Positions 6,875 through 15,463 are shown, counted from the stretch's first letter. The stretch: 50,578 nt of DNA from Corynebacterium sp. (GCF_022712275.1 NZ_JALAGU010000012.1:1-50578), one strand, 5' to 3'. The notes: generated by a model not told the origin, from the sequence alone. Made by a program: numbers and translations.

Positions 6875-8443
6875 TCACGCCCCCGGCGACAGCTCCGAGA
6901 AGCGCGAGTAGTGCAGCTGGTGGGCCACCCGCACCGTGCCGATCGGACCACCACGGTGCTTCGCCAGGATCAGATCCGCCTCACCGGCCCGCTCATGGTC
7001 ACGGTTCTGTGAGTCAGGACGGTTGATGAGGATGACGATGTCGGCGTCCTGCTCCAGCGAACCGGACTCACGCAGGTCGGACACGCGCGGCAGCGCGTCG
7101 TCACCACGAGCCTCCACACCACGGTTGAGCTGCGAGATCGCCACCAGCGGCACGTCGACCTCCTTGGCCAGCAGCTTGAGCTGACGGGAGAACTCCGACA
7201 CCTCCTGCTGACGCGACTCGACCTTCTTACCCGAGCTCATCAGCTGCAGGTAGTCGACCACGATGAGGCCCAGGTTGTGCTTCTGTGCCAGGCGACGGGC
7301 CTTCGCCCGGATCTCGGTCATCGTGAGGTTCGGTGAGTCGTCGATGAAGATCGGCGCATTCTCGATCTGGGTGACGCGACGGGTGAGCTTGTCCCACTGC
7401 CCGTCATCCATCTTGCCACCGCGCATCGCCGACAGCGGCACCGCCGCCTCCGCCGAGAAGACACGCATCATCACCTCGGACTTGCTCATCTCGAGGGAGA
7501 ACAGCACCGAGGCCTTGTTCTGCTGGACCGAGACCGAGCGCATGAAGTCCAGCGCCAACGTCGACTTACCGACGCCGGGACGCGCCGCGACGATGATCAT
7601 CTGACCACCGCGGAAACCGTTGGTCATCTCGTCGAGGTCATGGAACCCCGACATCACGCCACCCTCACCGCCGGCACCGGACGCCAGGTCGTCGAGCTCG
7701 TCCATGGTGGACTCCAGCAGGTCCGCCAGGACCATGTAGTCCTCGCTGGCGGACTCGTTGGTGATGTTGAACATCTCCTGCTGGGCGCGGTCCACCACGC
7801 TCTCCAGCTCCGCGCCCTCCAGGCCCGAGTAGCCGTACTGGACGATGCGGGTGCCCGCCCCCACCAGACGACGCAGCACCGCCTTCTCGGCGACCAGGTC
7901 GGCGTAATAGCCCGCGTTGGCGGACGTCGGCACCTTACTTGACAGCTCGTGGAGGTACGGCAACCCACCGACCTCGTCAATGAGACCGTTGTTGTCGAGC
8001 CGGCCACCGAGGATGACCGGGTCGACCTCCATACCCTCGCCGTAGAGCTCGAGTATGGTCTCGTAGATGGTGCGGTGGGCCGGACGGTAGAAGTCCTCCG
8101 GCTTAAGACGCTCGACGACATCGGCGATGGCGTCCTTGCTCAGCATCATGCCGCCGAGGACGCCCTGCTCGGCCTCCACGTTCTGAGGCATCTGCCGCAT
8201 CGGCTCACCGAGACCGGAGAAGTCGGCGTTGCCGTTGTCACGGCCGCGCCCCTTCCCCTTGCCCCGGAAGTTCCCGCCGGACCGGCCGGCAGTACTCCCG
8301 CCACCGCCCCCGAAGCTGTCGCCGGGCCCCTCGTCCCAGGCCGACGGCTCGGGCGGCAGCGGGGTATCCCCGAAAGTCGTCGCGAAGTTCTCCCCGGAGC
8401 TTCCCCCCGGCACGTCGGTCCCCATGTTCTCCTGTGCACTCAT
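6875..8443 (-). CDS. dnaB: Replicative DNA helicase DnaB
   Basis: 522-residue hexameric 5'-3' helicase of the replisome. Residues ~1-80 form a Gly/Arg-rich extension (GRSGGNFRGKGKGRGRDNG) found in actinobacteria. The DnaB_N domain follows (~85-190, MPQNVEAEQGVLGGMM), then the RecA-like core with Walker A ARPGVGKST (~285-293), Walker B LIVVDYLQLM and the HRGGPIGT C-terminal motif. No intein interrupts it, unlike M. tuberculosis dnaB. ATG 8443 is preferred over the in-frame start at 8479. The upstream gap holds many DnaA boxes. It converges on the MarR gene with a 10-bp gap. Confidence 0.97.
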   Translation of the reverse strand: MSAQENMGTDVPGGSSGENFATTFGDTPLPPEPSAWDEGPGDSFGGGGGSTAGRSGGNFRGKGKGRGRDNGNADFSGLGEPMRQMPQNVEAEQGVLGGMMLSKDAIADVVERLKPEDFYRPAHRTIYETILELYGEGMEVDPVILGGRLDNNGLIDEVGGLPYLHELSSKVPTSANAGYYADLVAEKAVLRRLVGAGTRIVQYGYSGLEGAELESVVDRAQQEMFNITNESASEDYMVLADLLESTMDELDDLASGAGGEGGVMSGFHDLDEMTNGFRGGQMIIVAARPGVGKSTLALDFMRSVSVQQNKASVLFSLEMSKSEVMMRVFSAEAAVPLSAMRGGKMDDGQWDKLTRRVTQIENAPIFIDDSPNLTMTEIRAKARRLAQKHNLGLIVVDYLQLMSSGKKVESRQQEVSEFSRQLKLLAKEVDVPLVAISQLNRGVEARGDDALPRVSDLRESGSLEQDADIVILINRPDSQNRDHERAGEADLILAKHRGGPIGTVRVAHQLHYSRFSELSPGA

Positions 8444-8820
8444 GAGCCCACTGTAGACGCGTCCGAGGGGGTGGTCCAAGCGCGGGGGAAGTGCACTGTG
8501 CTCCAGCTCTCCACAGAGTTATCCACAAGCCGTTGTGGACAACTTGTGGACACGGGGTGCATAGCTGGCAATGGTGCAGGTCGCATTGTGGACAACCTGT
8601 GGACAACTCCCTCCCGCAAGGTAAGGTGACCATCATTTACGCAGGTCAACGAGCTATGGCGCTGTGGACTGTATGGAAACCGTGCGTGGACAACTTCGCG
8701 CCCGTCCGCCGAACAGCAGGTGAACGTAGGTCTGTTTCCATCACCGCAGGTCGCATATGCGCATATTTACCCTACTTTATGCATCGGGCTGTACGTGAGT
8801 TGTCCACAGGTACGGAAACC
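8444..8820. other. DnaA-box cluster upstream of dnaB
   Basis: Six good 9-mers: TTATCCACA 8519-8527 (+), TTGTCCACA at 8534-8542 (-), GTGTCCACA 8545-8553 (-), TTGTCCACA 8587-8595 (-), 8598-8606 (-) and 8800-8808 (+); weaker ones at 8663-8671 and 8685-8693. The segment also contains AT-richer patches (CATATGCGCATATTTACCCTACTTTATGC region, 8752-8783). No gene is evident. It may couple dnaB expression to DnaA, titrate DnaA, or act as an accessory replication site. Confidence 0.7.
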
Positions 8821-8889
8821 GGCCGGGACGCGCCCCGGGGCCAAAGGGCGCCCTCCCGGAGAACCCCCGGTGGCCCCGGATCACGGACA

Positions 8890-8947
8890 CGTCGAAAACA
8901 CGACACGGACCTGCCCCGGTGTCTGGCCGGGAAGGTCCGTGTCGTGT
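8890..8947 (-). terminator. Rho-independent terminator of the rpsF-ssb-rplI operon
   Basis: Perfect 15-bp arms at 8898-8912 and 8933-8947. Reading leftwards, the stem is followed by TTTTCGAC. The stretch 8948-9119 otherwise holds a repeated TGTCTGGGCCGG (9016-9027 and 9038-9049) and a small CACCGT-G-ACGGTG hairpin, but no gene. Confidence 0.8.
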
Positions 8948-9119
8948 GCTGTTGTCGAAGTATGTTCTTCGGGGTCGCCCTCGTTCCCTGGGCGCAGTGG
9001 ATGACGGAGACCGGGTGTCTGGGCCGGTCGTCCCCGGTTGTCTGGGCCGGGGCCGTCCCGCGCTGCGGTTCACCGTGACGGTGTACTGCGGGGAGGGCGG
9101 ATAACGGTGGTGACGCCAG

Positions 9120-9572
9120 TTACTTGGCGACGACCTTGAAGTTCAGGGAAGCGACAACCTGCGGGTGCAGCTTGACGTCCACGTTGTAGGAGCCGGTCGC
9201 CTTGATGTCGCCCTGGTTGAGGACGATGGTGCGCTTGTCCAGCTCGCGACCGCCGGCAGCCTTGACGGCGGCGGCGATATCGGCGGCGTTGATGGAGCCG
9301 AAGAGCTTGCCCTTGTCAGAGGTGCGGACCTTGACGGTCACACCCTGCAGGTGGTCGATCTCGGCCTTGACCTCGTGAGCGTGGTCCAGGTCGCGGATGA
9401 CCTTGTCAGCCTGCGCGCGACGGATGTTCTCGACCTGTGCCTCAGCACCCTTGGTGGCGGTGATCGCCAGGCCGCGGGGGAGCAGGTAGTTACGGCCGTA
9501 GCCGGCCTTGACCTCGACGATGTCGCCCGGGACACCGAGGTTGTCAACGGCAGCGGTGAGGATCAGCTTCAT
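9120..9572 (-). CDS. rplI: 50S ribosomal protein bL9
   Basis: 150 residues, the normal length. The N-terminal rRNA-binding domain MKLILTAAVDNLGVPGDIVEVKAGYGRNYLLPRGLA is diagnostic, followed by the long connecting helix and the C-terminal domain (FGSINAADIAAAVKAAGG, LHPQVVASLNFKVV). Last gene of the rpsF-ssb-rplI group; the 66-bp gap to ssb contains a CRP-type palindrome. Start ATG 9572 has GAAAGGC upstream. A strong terminator follows at 8890-8947. Confidence 0.98.
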   Translation of the reverse strand: MKLILTAAVDNLGVPGDIVEVKAGYGRNYLLPRGLAITATKGAEAQVENIRRAQADKVIRDLDHAHEVKAEIDHLQGVTVKVRTSDKGKLFGSINAADIAAAVKAAGGRELDKRTIVLNQGDIKATGSYNVDVKLHPQVVASLNFKVVAK

Positions 9573-9615
9573 TGATCCGGTGCCTTTCGTTGTTCTGTGG
9601 GTTTGCGGAAGTGTC

Positions 9616-9631
9616 TGTGAACGCGTTCACA
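9616..9631. promoter_or_regulatory. CRP/GlxR-type palindrome TGTGAACGCGTTCACA
   Basis: Perfect 16-bp palindrome with exact CRP-family half sites (TGTGA-N6-TCACA) in the ssb-rplI gap. The GlxR consensus has TA at the centre, here GC. It could also act as an RNA hairpin in the operon transcript. Confidence 0.5.
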
Positions 9632-9638
9632 CGACAGA

Positions 9639-10265
9639 TCAGAACGGGGGCTCGTCGCCACCGTCGAAACCGGAGGACTGCGGAGCGGAGCTCCAGGGGT
9701 CGTCGTCAGTGGACGCGTTGCGTCCGCCGAAGCCGCCCTGGTTACCCTGCTGCGGGGCAGCGGAGCGGTTCTGGTTCCCACCGAAACCGCCCTGGTTGCC
9801 CGCGTTGCCCTGGCCGCCCTGGTTGCCACCGGAGTAGCCGCCCTGGTTGCCCTGGTTGCCCTGGTTTCCACCATTCCAGTTCCCCTGACCACCCTGACGG
9901 GGAGTCTTGGTGACCTGGGACGTCGCGTACCGCAGAGACGGACCGACCTCGTCGACCTCGACCTCGTACACGGTGCGCTTCTCACCTTCGCGCGTGTCGT
10001 AGCTGCGCTGTCGCAGACGGCCCTGGACGATCACCCGGTCACCCTTGGTGAGCGAGTTCGCCACATTCTCGGCCGCCTGACGCCATATGTTGCAGGCCAG
10101 GAAGAGAGCTTCACCGTCCACCCACTGGTTCGACTGTGAGTCGAACCGGCGCGGGGTGGAGGCGACACGGAAGTTCGCCACGGCAGCGCCCGAAGGCGTG
10201 TACCGGAGTTCAGGATCAGCAACGAGGTTGCCGACCAGAGTGATCGGGGTGTCTCCCTGTGCCAT
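9639..10265 (-). CDS. ssb: Single-stranded DNA-binding protein
   Basis: 208 residues. OB fold ~1-112 (MAQGDTPITLVGNLVADPELRYTPSGAAVANF..., VNVVIQGRLRQRSYDT-like segment). A Gly/Asn/Gln-rich linker follows, with GNQ-type repeats, and the acidic tip DDDPWSSAPQSSGFDGGDEPPF that recruits replication partners. It protects ssDNA at forks. It lies between rpsF and rplI; rpsR, present here in many bacteria, is absent, as in corynebacteria as I recall. Confidence 0.97.
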   Translation of the reverse strand: MAQGDTPITLVGNLVADPELRYTPSGAAVANFRVASTPRRFDSQSNQWVDGEALFLACNIWRQAAENVANSLTKGDRVIVQGRLRQRSYDTREGEKRTVYEVEVDEVGPSLRYATSQVTKTPRQGGQGNWNGGNQGNQGNQGGYSGGNQGGQGNAGNQGGFGGNQNRSAAPQQGNQGGFGGRNASTDDDPWSSAPQSSGFDGGDEPPF

Positions 10266-10343
10266 GTGGTGTCTTTCCTGTCTTCGCTGGCGATGATGAG
10301 GTGGTGGAACCGGGAATCCGGTTGACCTGCGCCGTGAGGAGCC

Positions 10344-10634
10344 TTACTTGGCGTCCTTGCGCAGCACCTTGGTGCGCATGATGGTGTCGTTCAGGTTCAG
10401 CAGACGGTCAAGCTCCTGGACGGTAGCCGACTCGCAGTGCATGTCGACGACGGCGTAGATGCCCTCGGCCTGCTTGTTGATCGGGTACTCCAGGCGACGC
10501 TTGCCCCAGATGTCAACGTTGTCGACCGTACCGTTTTCCTTGCGAACCGTCTCGAGGAACTTATCCAGGGACGGGGCAACGGTGCGCTCGTCCTGGGACG
10601 GGTCGATGATGATCATCATCTCGTATTGACGCAC
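10344..10634 (-). CDS. rpsF: 30S ribosomal protein bS6
   Basis: 96 residues from GTG 10634 (RQYEMMIIIDPSQDERTVAPSLDKFLETV...WGKRRLEYPINKQAEGIYAVVDM). The GTG fits the family N-terminus (M-RxYE) and sits 11 nt after AGGAGG; the in-frame ATG at 10646 is too close to that Shine-Dalgarno, though it remains an alternative. First gene of the operon. A TATGCT on the minus strand (10726-10721) may be the -10, giving a ~80-nt leader with a hairpin. Confidence 0.97.
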   Translation of the reverse strand: MRQYEMMIIIDPSQDERTVAPSLDKFLETVRKENGTVDNVDIWGKRRLEYPINKQAEGIYAVVDMHCESATVQELDRLLNLNDTIMRTKVLRKDAK

Positions 10635-10667
10635 GGACCTCATCACCTCCTGTGGTCTAGTGTTTCG

Positions 10668-10726
10668 GCCGTGCCCCTGTTGGGCGCGGCAGGAGGGTTC
10701 GTTGCGTCAGCAACCGGTCCAGCATA
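10668..10726 (-). promoter_or_regulatory. Promoter and leader hairpins of the rpsF operon
   Basis: Minus-strand TATGCT (10726-10721), then the inverted repeat GTTGC-TGAC-GCAAC (10714-10701) and a GC hairpin with AACA loop (10690-10668). Such a leader could carry S6 autoregulation, but I cannot confirm an S6:S18 motif. Confidence 0.35.
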
Positions 10727-10728
10727 CT

Positions 10729-10911
10729 CTACGAGGCCCAGAACACCGCAATCCCCACCGGCACGAGTGTGATGAACACGACCGCGGCGGTGAACAGCCC
10801 CCACGTCACCGCCGCCCGCCGCCGTGCCATGAAGCTCTTGAAGGACGCTCCGAAGAGCACGAATCCGATGAAGACACTCACCATCGTGACGATGAGCCCG
10901 GCGTCCGACAC
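10729..10911 (-). CDS. Small membrane protein downstream of ponA
   Basis: 60 residues with two hydrophobic segments (about 6-24 and 36-58) separated by the basic KSFMARRRA loop. No family recognised. The GTG start is 2 nt past the ponA stop, so it is translated with ponA; a role near penicillin-binding protein is inferred only from this coupling. It ends just before the rpsF promoter. Confidence 0.65.
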   Translation of the reverse strand: MSDAGLIVTMVSVFIGFVLFGASFKSFMARRRAAVTWGLFTAAVVFITLVPVGIAVFWAS

Positions 10912-10913
10912 GG

Positions 10914-13088
10914 TCAGTTTCCTCCGTTGAGGAAGTCGTCGATCATCTGCCCGACATCCGGCAGTTCACCGCCACCGTTGTCGGCCCCGCCACCGTTGTC
11001 CTCCGGCGCCGGAGCTTCCTCTGCCGGACTGTCCTGCGTATCCTGCTGCGGGGTGCTGTCGTAGCCACCCGTCCAGCCACCGGTGCCACCGGAGCTGCCG
11101 GTGGAGGTGTCGGCGGACACGCCGCCCTCGAAGTTCTCCGCCGGCTCATCGACCAGCGCGGCGTCCATGAAGGTCTTCCAGATGTCCGCCGGCGACTTCG
11201 AACCGTACATGGACCCGCCGTAGGTCATGTCGACCAACGGCTGACCGTTGACGTTGCCCATCCAGACCGCCGTGGCGAGCTGCGGGGTGGAGCCGATCAT
11301 CCAGGCGTCCTTGTTGGCGCCCGTGTCACCCAGCTGGGCGGTACCGGTCTTCGCGGCGGACTGGCGTCCACCGGCCAGGTCATGGTTGTTGGAGTAACCG
11401 GCGATCGGGCCCATGGCCGAGATCACGGCGTCCGCGGTATCCGGGTTGATGACCTGGGTACCCTCCATCCCGGAGTTGTCCAGCAGTACTTCACCGGACT
11501 GGGTCTCGACCTTCTCGACGAAGTGCGCCGGGATGTACTTGCCCTGGTTGGACAGGGTCGCCAGGATGGACGCCATGTCCAGCGGACGGGACTGGTACTG
11601 ACCCAGGGTGATGCCCTCGTAGGGGGTTCCACCGTTCTCTGTGAGTGTCTGGTCGATGCCCGGGATGGACTCGGCGGCACCCAGTCTGTGGGCCATGTCC
11701 GCGACGTCCTGGGCACCGTTGTCGAGGCTCTGGGTCAGTCGGATGAAGGACGTGTTCAGCGACATCTTCAGTGCCTGGGCCAGGGAACAGGTACCGCAGG
11801 CCTCGCCCGAGTCATTGGTGACCGTGTTGTCACCGGAGGTGACAGGGGAGGAGTCGTACATCGCACTGGTGGGGATTCCCTGCTCCACCGCGGCGGCCAG
11901 GGTGACGATCTTGAAGGTCGAACCGGTCTGCAGGCCGGCATTCGCCCAGTCGTAACCGTTCGGGTCATCGCCGCCGTAGTAGGCCTCGATGCCACCGGTC
12001 TTCGGGTTGACGGAGACGCCGGCGGACCGGACGTCGTCCCCGTAGGAGTCCAGGCGGGAGTGGACCGCGTCCACCATGGCCTGCTGCTTGGCCGGGTCGA
12101 TGGTGGTGGTGATCTTCAGACCACCGGTGTTCACCGCCTCCTCCGAGATGCCGTTCGCCGCGAGCTCGGCGAGGACCTGCGACTTGATCAGGCCGTTCGT
12201 GCCCTCGGCGATCGAGCCCTGGTCGACGGTAGCCGGGTCGATGGTCTCGGGGTAGACCGCCGCCGCCCGCTGGTTGTTGTCGATGCTGCCCAGCCCGACG
12301 AGCCCGTCCATCACGTAGTTCCAGCGGTCCTCGGCCTCGGGACGGTTGGTCCACGGGTCGAGCTGGCTGGGCCGCTGGATGGACGCGGCGAGCACCGCAC
12401 CCTCCTCGACGGTGAGTTCCTGGACCGGCTTGTTGAAGTAGGCCTTCGCCGCAGCACTGATGCCGTAGGCGTTACGTCCGAAGTAGATGGTGTTGAGGTA
12501 GGCCTCGAGGATCTCGTCCTTGGACCACTCCCGCGTCATCTTCGCGGAGATGACCAGCTCCTTGCCCTTACGGACCAGGGAGCGCTCGTCACCGACCACC
12601 GCGTTCTTCACGTACTGCTGGGTGATGGTGGAACCACCACCGGCGGAGTCGTTACCGGTGAGCTGGCCGATCGCCGCACGCCCGAAGCCGGTGACCGAGA
12701 AGCCGCTGTTCGAGTAGAAGTCGCGGTCTTCGGCGGAGATCACGGCGCTGCGGACATGCTCGGGCACCTCGCCGATGTCGATGTTCTCGCGGTTGCCCTC
12801 CGGGGGCACGATGCGGGCGAGCTCCGAGGAGCCGTCCGCCGCGTAGATGTTCGAGATCTGGTTGTTCTGGAGCTCTTCAGGCTGCGGAACCTTCGTCACC
12901 GCGTAGGCGGCGAAGAAGGCGACGAGCGGCACGATGATGAGGACCGCGATAACCGAGCAGACGGTCGTGACGACCCGCCGCCACCGCGGACGGCGACGCC
13001 GGGTCCGGACGCGGAGATTCTCCCCGGCGTCACCCGACGACGCGGCCGCGCCGTTCACGTCCTCGTTCGAACTGTTGTCGTTAGTCAC
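10914..13088 (-). CDS. ponA: Class A penicillin-binding protein (transglycosylase/transpeptidase)
   Basis: 724 residues. A basic cytosolic tail and one TM helix (~39-63) are followed by the GT51 domain with EDRDFYSNSGF (~119-129), GGSTITQQYVKN and KELVISAKMTREWSKDEILEAYLNTIYFG in outline. The transpeptidase domain has STFK (nucleophile Ser ~390), SLN and KTGTAQ (~578). The tail after ~670 is rich in Gly, Ser, Pro and acidic residues. It polymerises and crosslinks peptidoglycan. The GTG start overlaps the DUF5318 gene by 8 bp. Confidence 0.96.
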   Translation of the reverse strand: MTNDNSSNEDVNGAAASSGDAGENLRVRTRRRRPRWRRVVTTVCSVIAVLIIVPLVAFFAAYAVTKVPQPEELQNNQISNIYAADGSSELARIVPPEGNRENIDIGEVPEHVRSAVISAEDRDFYSNSGFSVTGFGRAAIGQLTGNDSAGGGSTITQQYVKNAVVGDERSLVRKGKELVISAKMTREWSKDEILEAYLNTIYFGRNAYGISAAAKAYFNKPVQELTVEEGAVLAASIQRPSQLDPWTNRPEAEDRWNYVMDGLVGLGSIDNNQRAAAVYPETIDPATVDQGSIAEGTNGLIKSQVLAELAANGISEEAVNTGGLKITTTIDPAKQQAMVDAVHSRLDSYGDDVRSAGVSVNPKTGGIEAYYGGDDPNGYDWANAGLQTGSTFKIVTLAAAVEQGIPTSAMYDSSPVTSGDNTVTNDSGEACGTCSLAQALKMSLNTSFIRLTQSLDNGAQDVADMAHRLGAAESIPGIDQTLTENGGTPYEGITLGQYQSRPLDMASILATLSNQGKYIPAHFVEKVETQSGEVLLDNSGMEGTQVINPDTADAVISAMGPIAGYSNNHDLAGGRQSAAKTGTAQLGDTGANKDAWMIGSTPQLATAVWMGNVNGQPLVDMTYGGSMYGSKSPADIWKTFMDAALVDEPAENFEGGVSADTSTGSSGGTGGWTGGYDSTPQQDTQDSPAEEAPAPEDNGGGADNGGGELPDVGQMIDDFLNGGN

Positions 13089-13551
13089 CTAGCTGGTCTT
13101 CCCGTCGATGGCCGGGCCCGTCGTCGTACGCTGTGGGATACTCCACGGGCCCGGATTCTGGCAGAACTTTCCCGGCAACTCCCCGGTACCTGTCCTCCCG
13201 GAGAAGATGGTTCCACCCGCACCGCAGGCAGACCTCCACCGTGTGGACGGTGAGTTCCTCACCGCCCCGGAGGACAGACAGAAGCTGTCGTATCTCCGCA
13301 AGACTACGCGCTGTGCCTGACTTTTCCCCTATTGCAGTGCCATGGATCCACTGAGTTTCCCGCAGGTCCGCACCACACACCGGACATGTCCGACCAGTGG
13401 AGACGCCGAGTACCTCAGCACTGGACCGCGCCTCACGGGTCGCATCACATGCCTCGGCCCGGGAGATTTCGCCGCGGGACAGGGCACGCAGCGTACGACG
13501 CCGGTCCAGTTCGTGGTCCACCGAACGATAGGGGACAGGGGAGTGGGTCAT
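13081..13551 (-). CDS. DUF5318 family protein
   Basis: 156 residues. Two CxxC pairs, CPVCG (~67-70) and CLRCG (~109-112), suggest a zinc ribbon. The family is conserved next to ponA in Mycobacteriales; function is unknown to me. MTHSPVPYRSVDHEL at 13551 is taken as start, since earlier frame residues are low in similarity. It overlaps ponA by 8 bp, so the two form an operon with the small membrane protein. Confidence 0.8.
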   Translation of the reverse strand: MTHSPVPYRSVDHELDRRRTLRALSRGEISRAEACDATREARSSAEVLGVSTGRTCPVCGADLRETQWIHGTAIGEKSGTARSLAEIRQLLSVLRGGEELTVHTVEVCLRCGWNHLLREDRYRGVAGKVLPESGPVEYPTAYDDGPGHRREDQLGD

Positions 13552-13689
13552 ACCCACCATTCTAAGGAGCGCCGGACACAGGCCGGGGCACCCGACCGGC
13601 ACCCCGACTTGATCGGTCAAGCAATCCGGTGAACCGGTCAAGAGCCGTTCAGACCCTTTTCGACGTGCAGGTTTTCACCGGAACGGGTC

Positions 13690-13695
13690 TATGGT
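13690..13695 (+). promoter_or_regulatory. -10 element (TATGGT) of ino1
   Basis: Ends 8 nt before ATG 13704. There is no Shine-Dalgarno, so the mRNA is probably leaderless. Confidence 0.45.
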
Positions 13696-13703
13696 CCAGA
13701 GCC

Positions 13704-14858
13704 ATGACCGAGAACACCTCTTCCAACATCAAGCTCGCCATCGTGGGCCTGGGCAACTGTGCCACCTCTCTCGTCCAGGGCCTCGAGTACTACAAGGACA
13801 CCCCGGACGACGACACCGTGCCCGGCCTCATGCATGTCCGCTTCGGTGACTACCACGTCCGAGACATCGATCTCGTCGCCGCCTTCGACGTGGACGCCGA
13901 CAAGGTCGGCAAGGACGTCTCCGTCGCCATCGAGTCCGGCCAGAACTGCACCATCAAGATCTGCGACGTCCCGGAGACCGGCGTCACCGTCCAGCGCGGA
14001 CGCACCCTCGACGGCCTGGGCAAGTACTACCGCGAGTCGATCGAGGAGTCCGCCGAGCCGGACGCCACCCACGACGACATCGTCAACACCCTCAAGGAGA
14101 CAGGTGCCGACGTGCTGGTCTGCTACCTCCCGGTGGGTTCCGAGGAAGCAGACAAGTTCTACGCGCAGTGCTGCATCGACGCCGGTGTCGCCTTCGTCAA
14201 CGCCCTCCCCGTCTTCATCGCCTCCGACCCCGAGTGGGAGAAGAAGTTCGCCGACGCCGGCGTCCCGATCGTCGGTGACGACATCAAGAGCCAGGTCGGT
14301 GCGACCATCACCCACCGCGTCCTCGCGAAGCTCTTCGAGGACCGCGGCGTGACCGTGGACCGCACCTACCAGCTCAACGTCGGCGGCAACATGGACTTCA
14401 AGAACATGCTCGAGCGTGAGCGTCTCGAGTCCAAGAAGGTCTCCAAGACCCAGGCCGTGACCTCCAACCTGCACGGCGAGCTGGCCGGCAAGATCTCCGA
14501 CCGCAACGTCCACATCGGCCCGTCCGACCACGTCGAGTGGCTCGACGACCGCAAGTGGGCCTTCATCCGCCTCGAGGGTCGCGCCTTCGGCGATGTCCCG
14601 TTGAACCTGGAGTACAAGCTCGAGGTCTGGGACTCCCCGAACTCCGCCGGCGTCATCATCGACGCGGTGCGTGCCGCGAAGATCGCGAAGGACCGCGGCA
14701 TCGGCGGCTCCGTCGACCCGGCCTCCACCTACCTCATGAAGTCCCCGCGCCGCCAGGTCAACGATGACCAGGGCCGCAAGGACCTCGAGGTGTTCATCGC
14801 CGGCGAAGATGGCGCTGACCTGCAGCAGGACGTCACCGAGTCCCTCGCCCGTCTCTGA
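13704..14858 (+). CDS. ino1: Inositol-3-phosphate synthase
   Basis: 384 residues. NAD-binding start KLAIVGLGNCATSLVQGLEYY, then the actinobacterial Ino1 segments ...LVCYLPVGSEEADKFYAQ..., NVGGNMDFKNMLE and SNLHGELAGKISDRNVHIGPSDHVEWL in outline. It converts glucose-6-phosphate to inositol-3-phosphate, the first step to phosphatidylinositol, lipoglycans and mycothiol. ATG 13704 is chosen over the earlier frame start since it gives the family N-terminus and follows a -10 at leaderless distance. A 23-bp palindrome follows the stop. Confidence 0.96.
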   Translation: MTENTSSNIKLAIVGLGNCATSLVQGLEYYKDTPDDDTVPGLMHVRFGDYHVRDIDLVAAFDVDADKVGKDVSVAIESGQNCTIKICDVPETGVTVQRGRTLDGLGKYYRESIEESAEPDATHDDIVNTLKETGADVLVCYLPVGSEEADKFYAQCCIDAGVAFVNALPVFIASDPEWEKKFADAGVPIVGDDIKSQVGATITHRVLAKLFEDRGVTVDRTYQLNVGGNMDFKNMLERERLESKKVSKTQAVTSNLHGELAGKISDRNVHIGPSDHVEWLDDRKWAFIRLEGRAFGDVPLNLEYKLEVWDSPNSAGVIIDAVRAAKIAKDRGIGGSVDPASTYLMKSPRRQVNDDQGRKDLEVFIAGEDGADLQQDVTESLARL

Positions 14859-14876
14859 CCGACCCGCTCCACCCGC

Positions 14877-14899
14877 TGACCGTCACACTGTGACGGTCA
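14877..14899. terminator. 23-bp palindrome after ino1
   Basis: Arms TGACCGTCACA (14877-14887) and TGTGACGGTCA (14889-14899) are perfectly complementary around one base. As RNA it makes a 9-bp stem with a CACTG loop but lacks a U-tract. It may equally be an operator of the MarR gene that starts 67 bp on. It is not a CRP site: the half sites face the other way. Confidence 0.45.
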
Positions 14900-14952
14900 G
14901 CATATTCTTCCAGAACATTCCGCCCCGGTGAACAATTCGTCCGTAGAACAGG

Positions 14953-14958
14953 TAGGTT
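14953..14958 (+). promoter_or_regulatory. -10 element (TAGGTT) of the malR-like gene
   Basis: Ends 7 nt before ATG 14966; leaderless spacing. Confidence 0.45.
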
Positions 14959-14965
14959 AGAGAGC

Positions 14966-15460
14966 ATGACCGTCTCTTCCCTCGGCGTCGCGAAGCAGCT
15001 CCGTCCGGTACTCACCCGTCTGTACCTGCTCTACTTCCGCCAGACCGCCACCTCCGCCATCAGCATGGCCCAGCTGTCGATCATGATGAACCTGCAGGAC
15101 AACGGCCCCCTGCGCATCAGCCAGATCGCCGACCTCGAAGCCATCCGGATGCCCACCGCCTCCAACGCGGTGAACCATCTGGAGCAGATGGGCCTCGTCT
15201 CCCGCGTCCGCGACGTCAGCGACCGTCGTGGTGTGCGTGTCCGTCTCACGGACGAAGGCACCCGCCAGCTCGAGAAGATCACCGAGGAGCGCGTCGAGCA
15301 GCTCGCCACGCTGCTCAACGGACTCACCGGCGAGGAACTGCAGCAGGTCGAGGACGCCCTGCCGCTGTTCGACCGGGTTCTCTCCACCTTCGGCCCCCAC
15401 GTCACCGGCACCTCGACCGAGGCCGACGCGGAGACCACCGACGGGGACGCCGCGAAGTAA
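14966..15460 (+). CDS. MarR family regulator, MalR-like
   Basis: 164 residues with a winged helix (SIMMNLQDNGPLRISQIADLEAIRMPTASNAVNHLEQMGLV...DRRGVRVRLTDEG, about residues 35-98). The acidic tail is low complexity. Gene 2 nt before usp: the same malR-uspA arrangement is described for C. glutamicum, where MalR controls envelope genes under stress, so orthology is likely but unproved here. The 23-bp palindrome upstream is a candidate operator. Confidence 0.85.
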   Translation: MTVSSLGVAKQLRPVLTRLYLLYFRQTATSAISMAQLSIMMNLQDNGPLRISQIADLEAIRMPTASNAVNHLEQMGLVSRVRDVSDRRGVRVRLTDEGTRQLEKITEERVEQLATLLNGLTGEELQQVEDALPLFDRVLSTFGPHVTGTSTEADAETTDGDAAK

Positions 15461-15463
15461 CCC

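Noticed and set aside
6875..8443. DnaB intein
   Set aside because: The reading frame runs through Walker A and B without an insertion.
10668..10700. S6:S18 leader motif
   Set aside because: A hairpin is present before rpsF, but the conserved bulge could not be assigned.
14877..14899. CRP/GlxR site
   Set aside because: TCACA-C-TGTGA has the half-sites in the wrong order and spacing.
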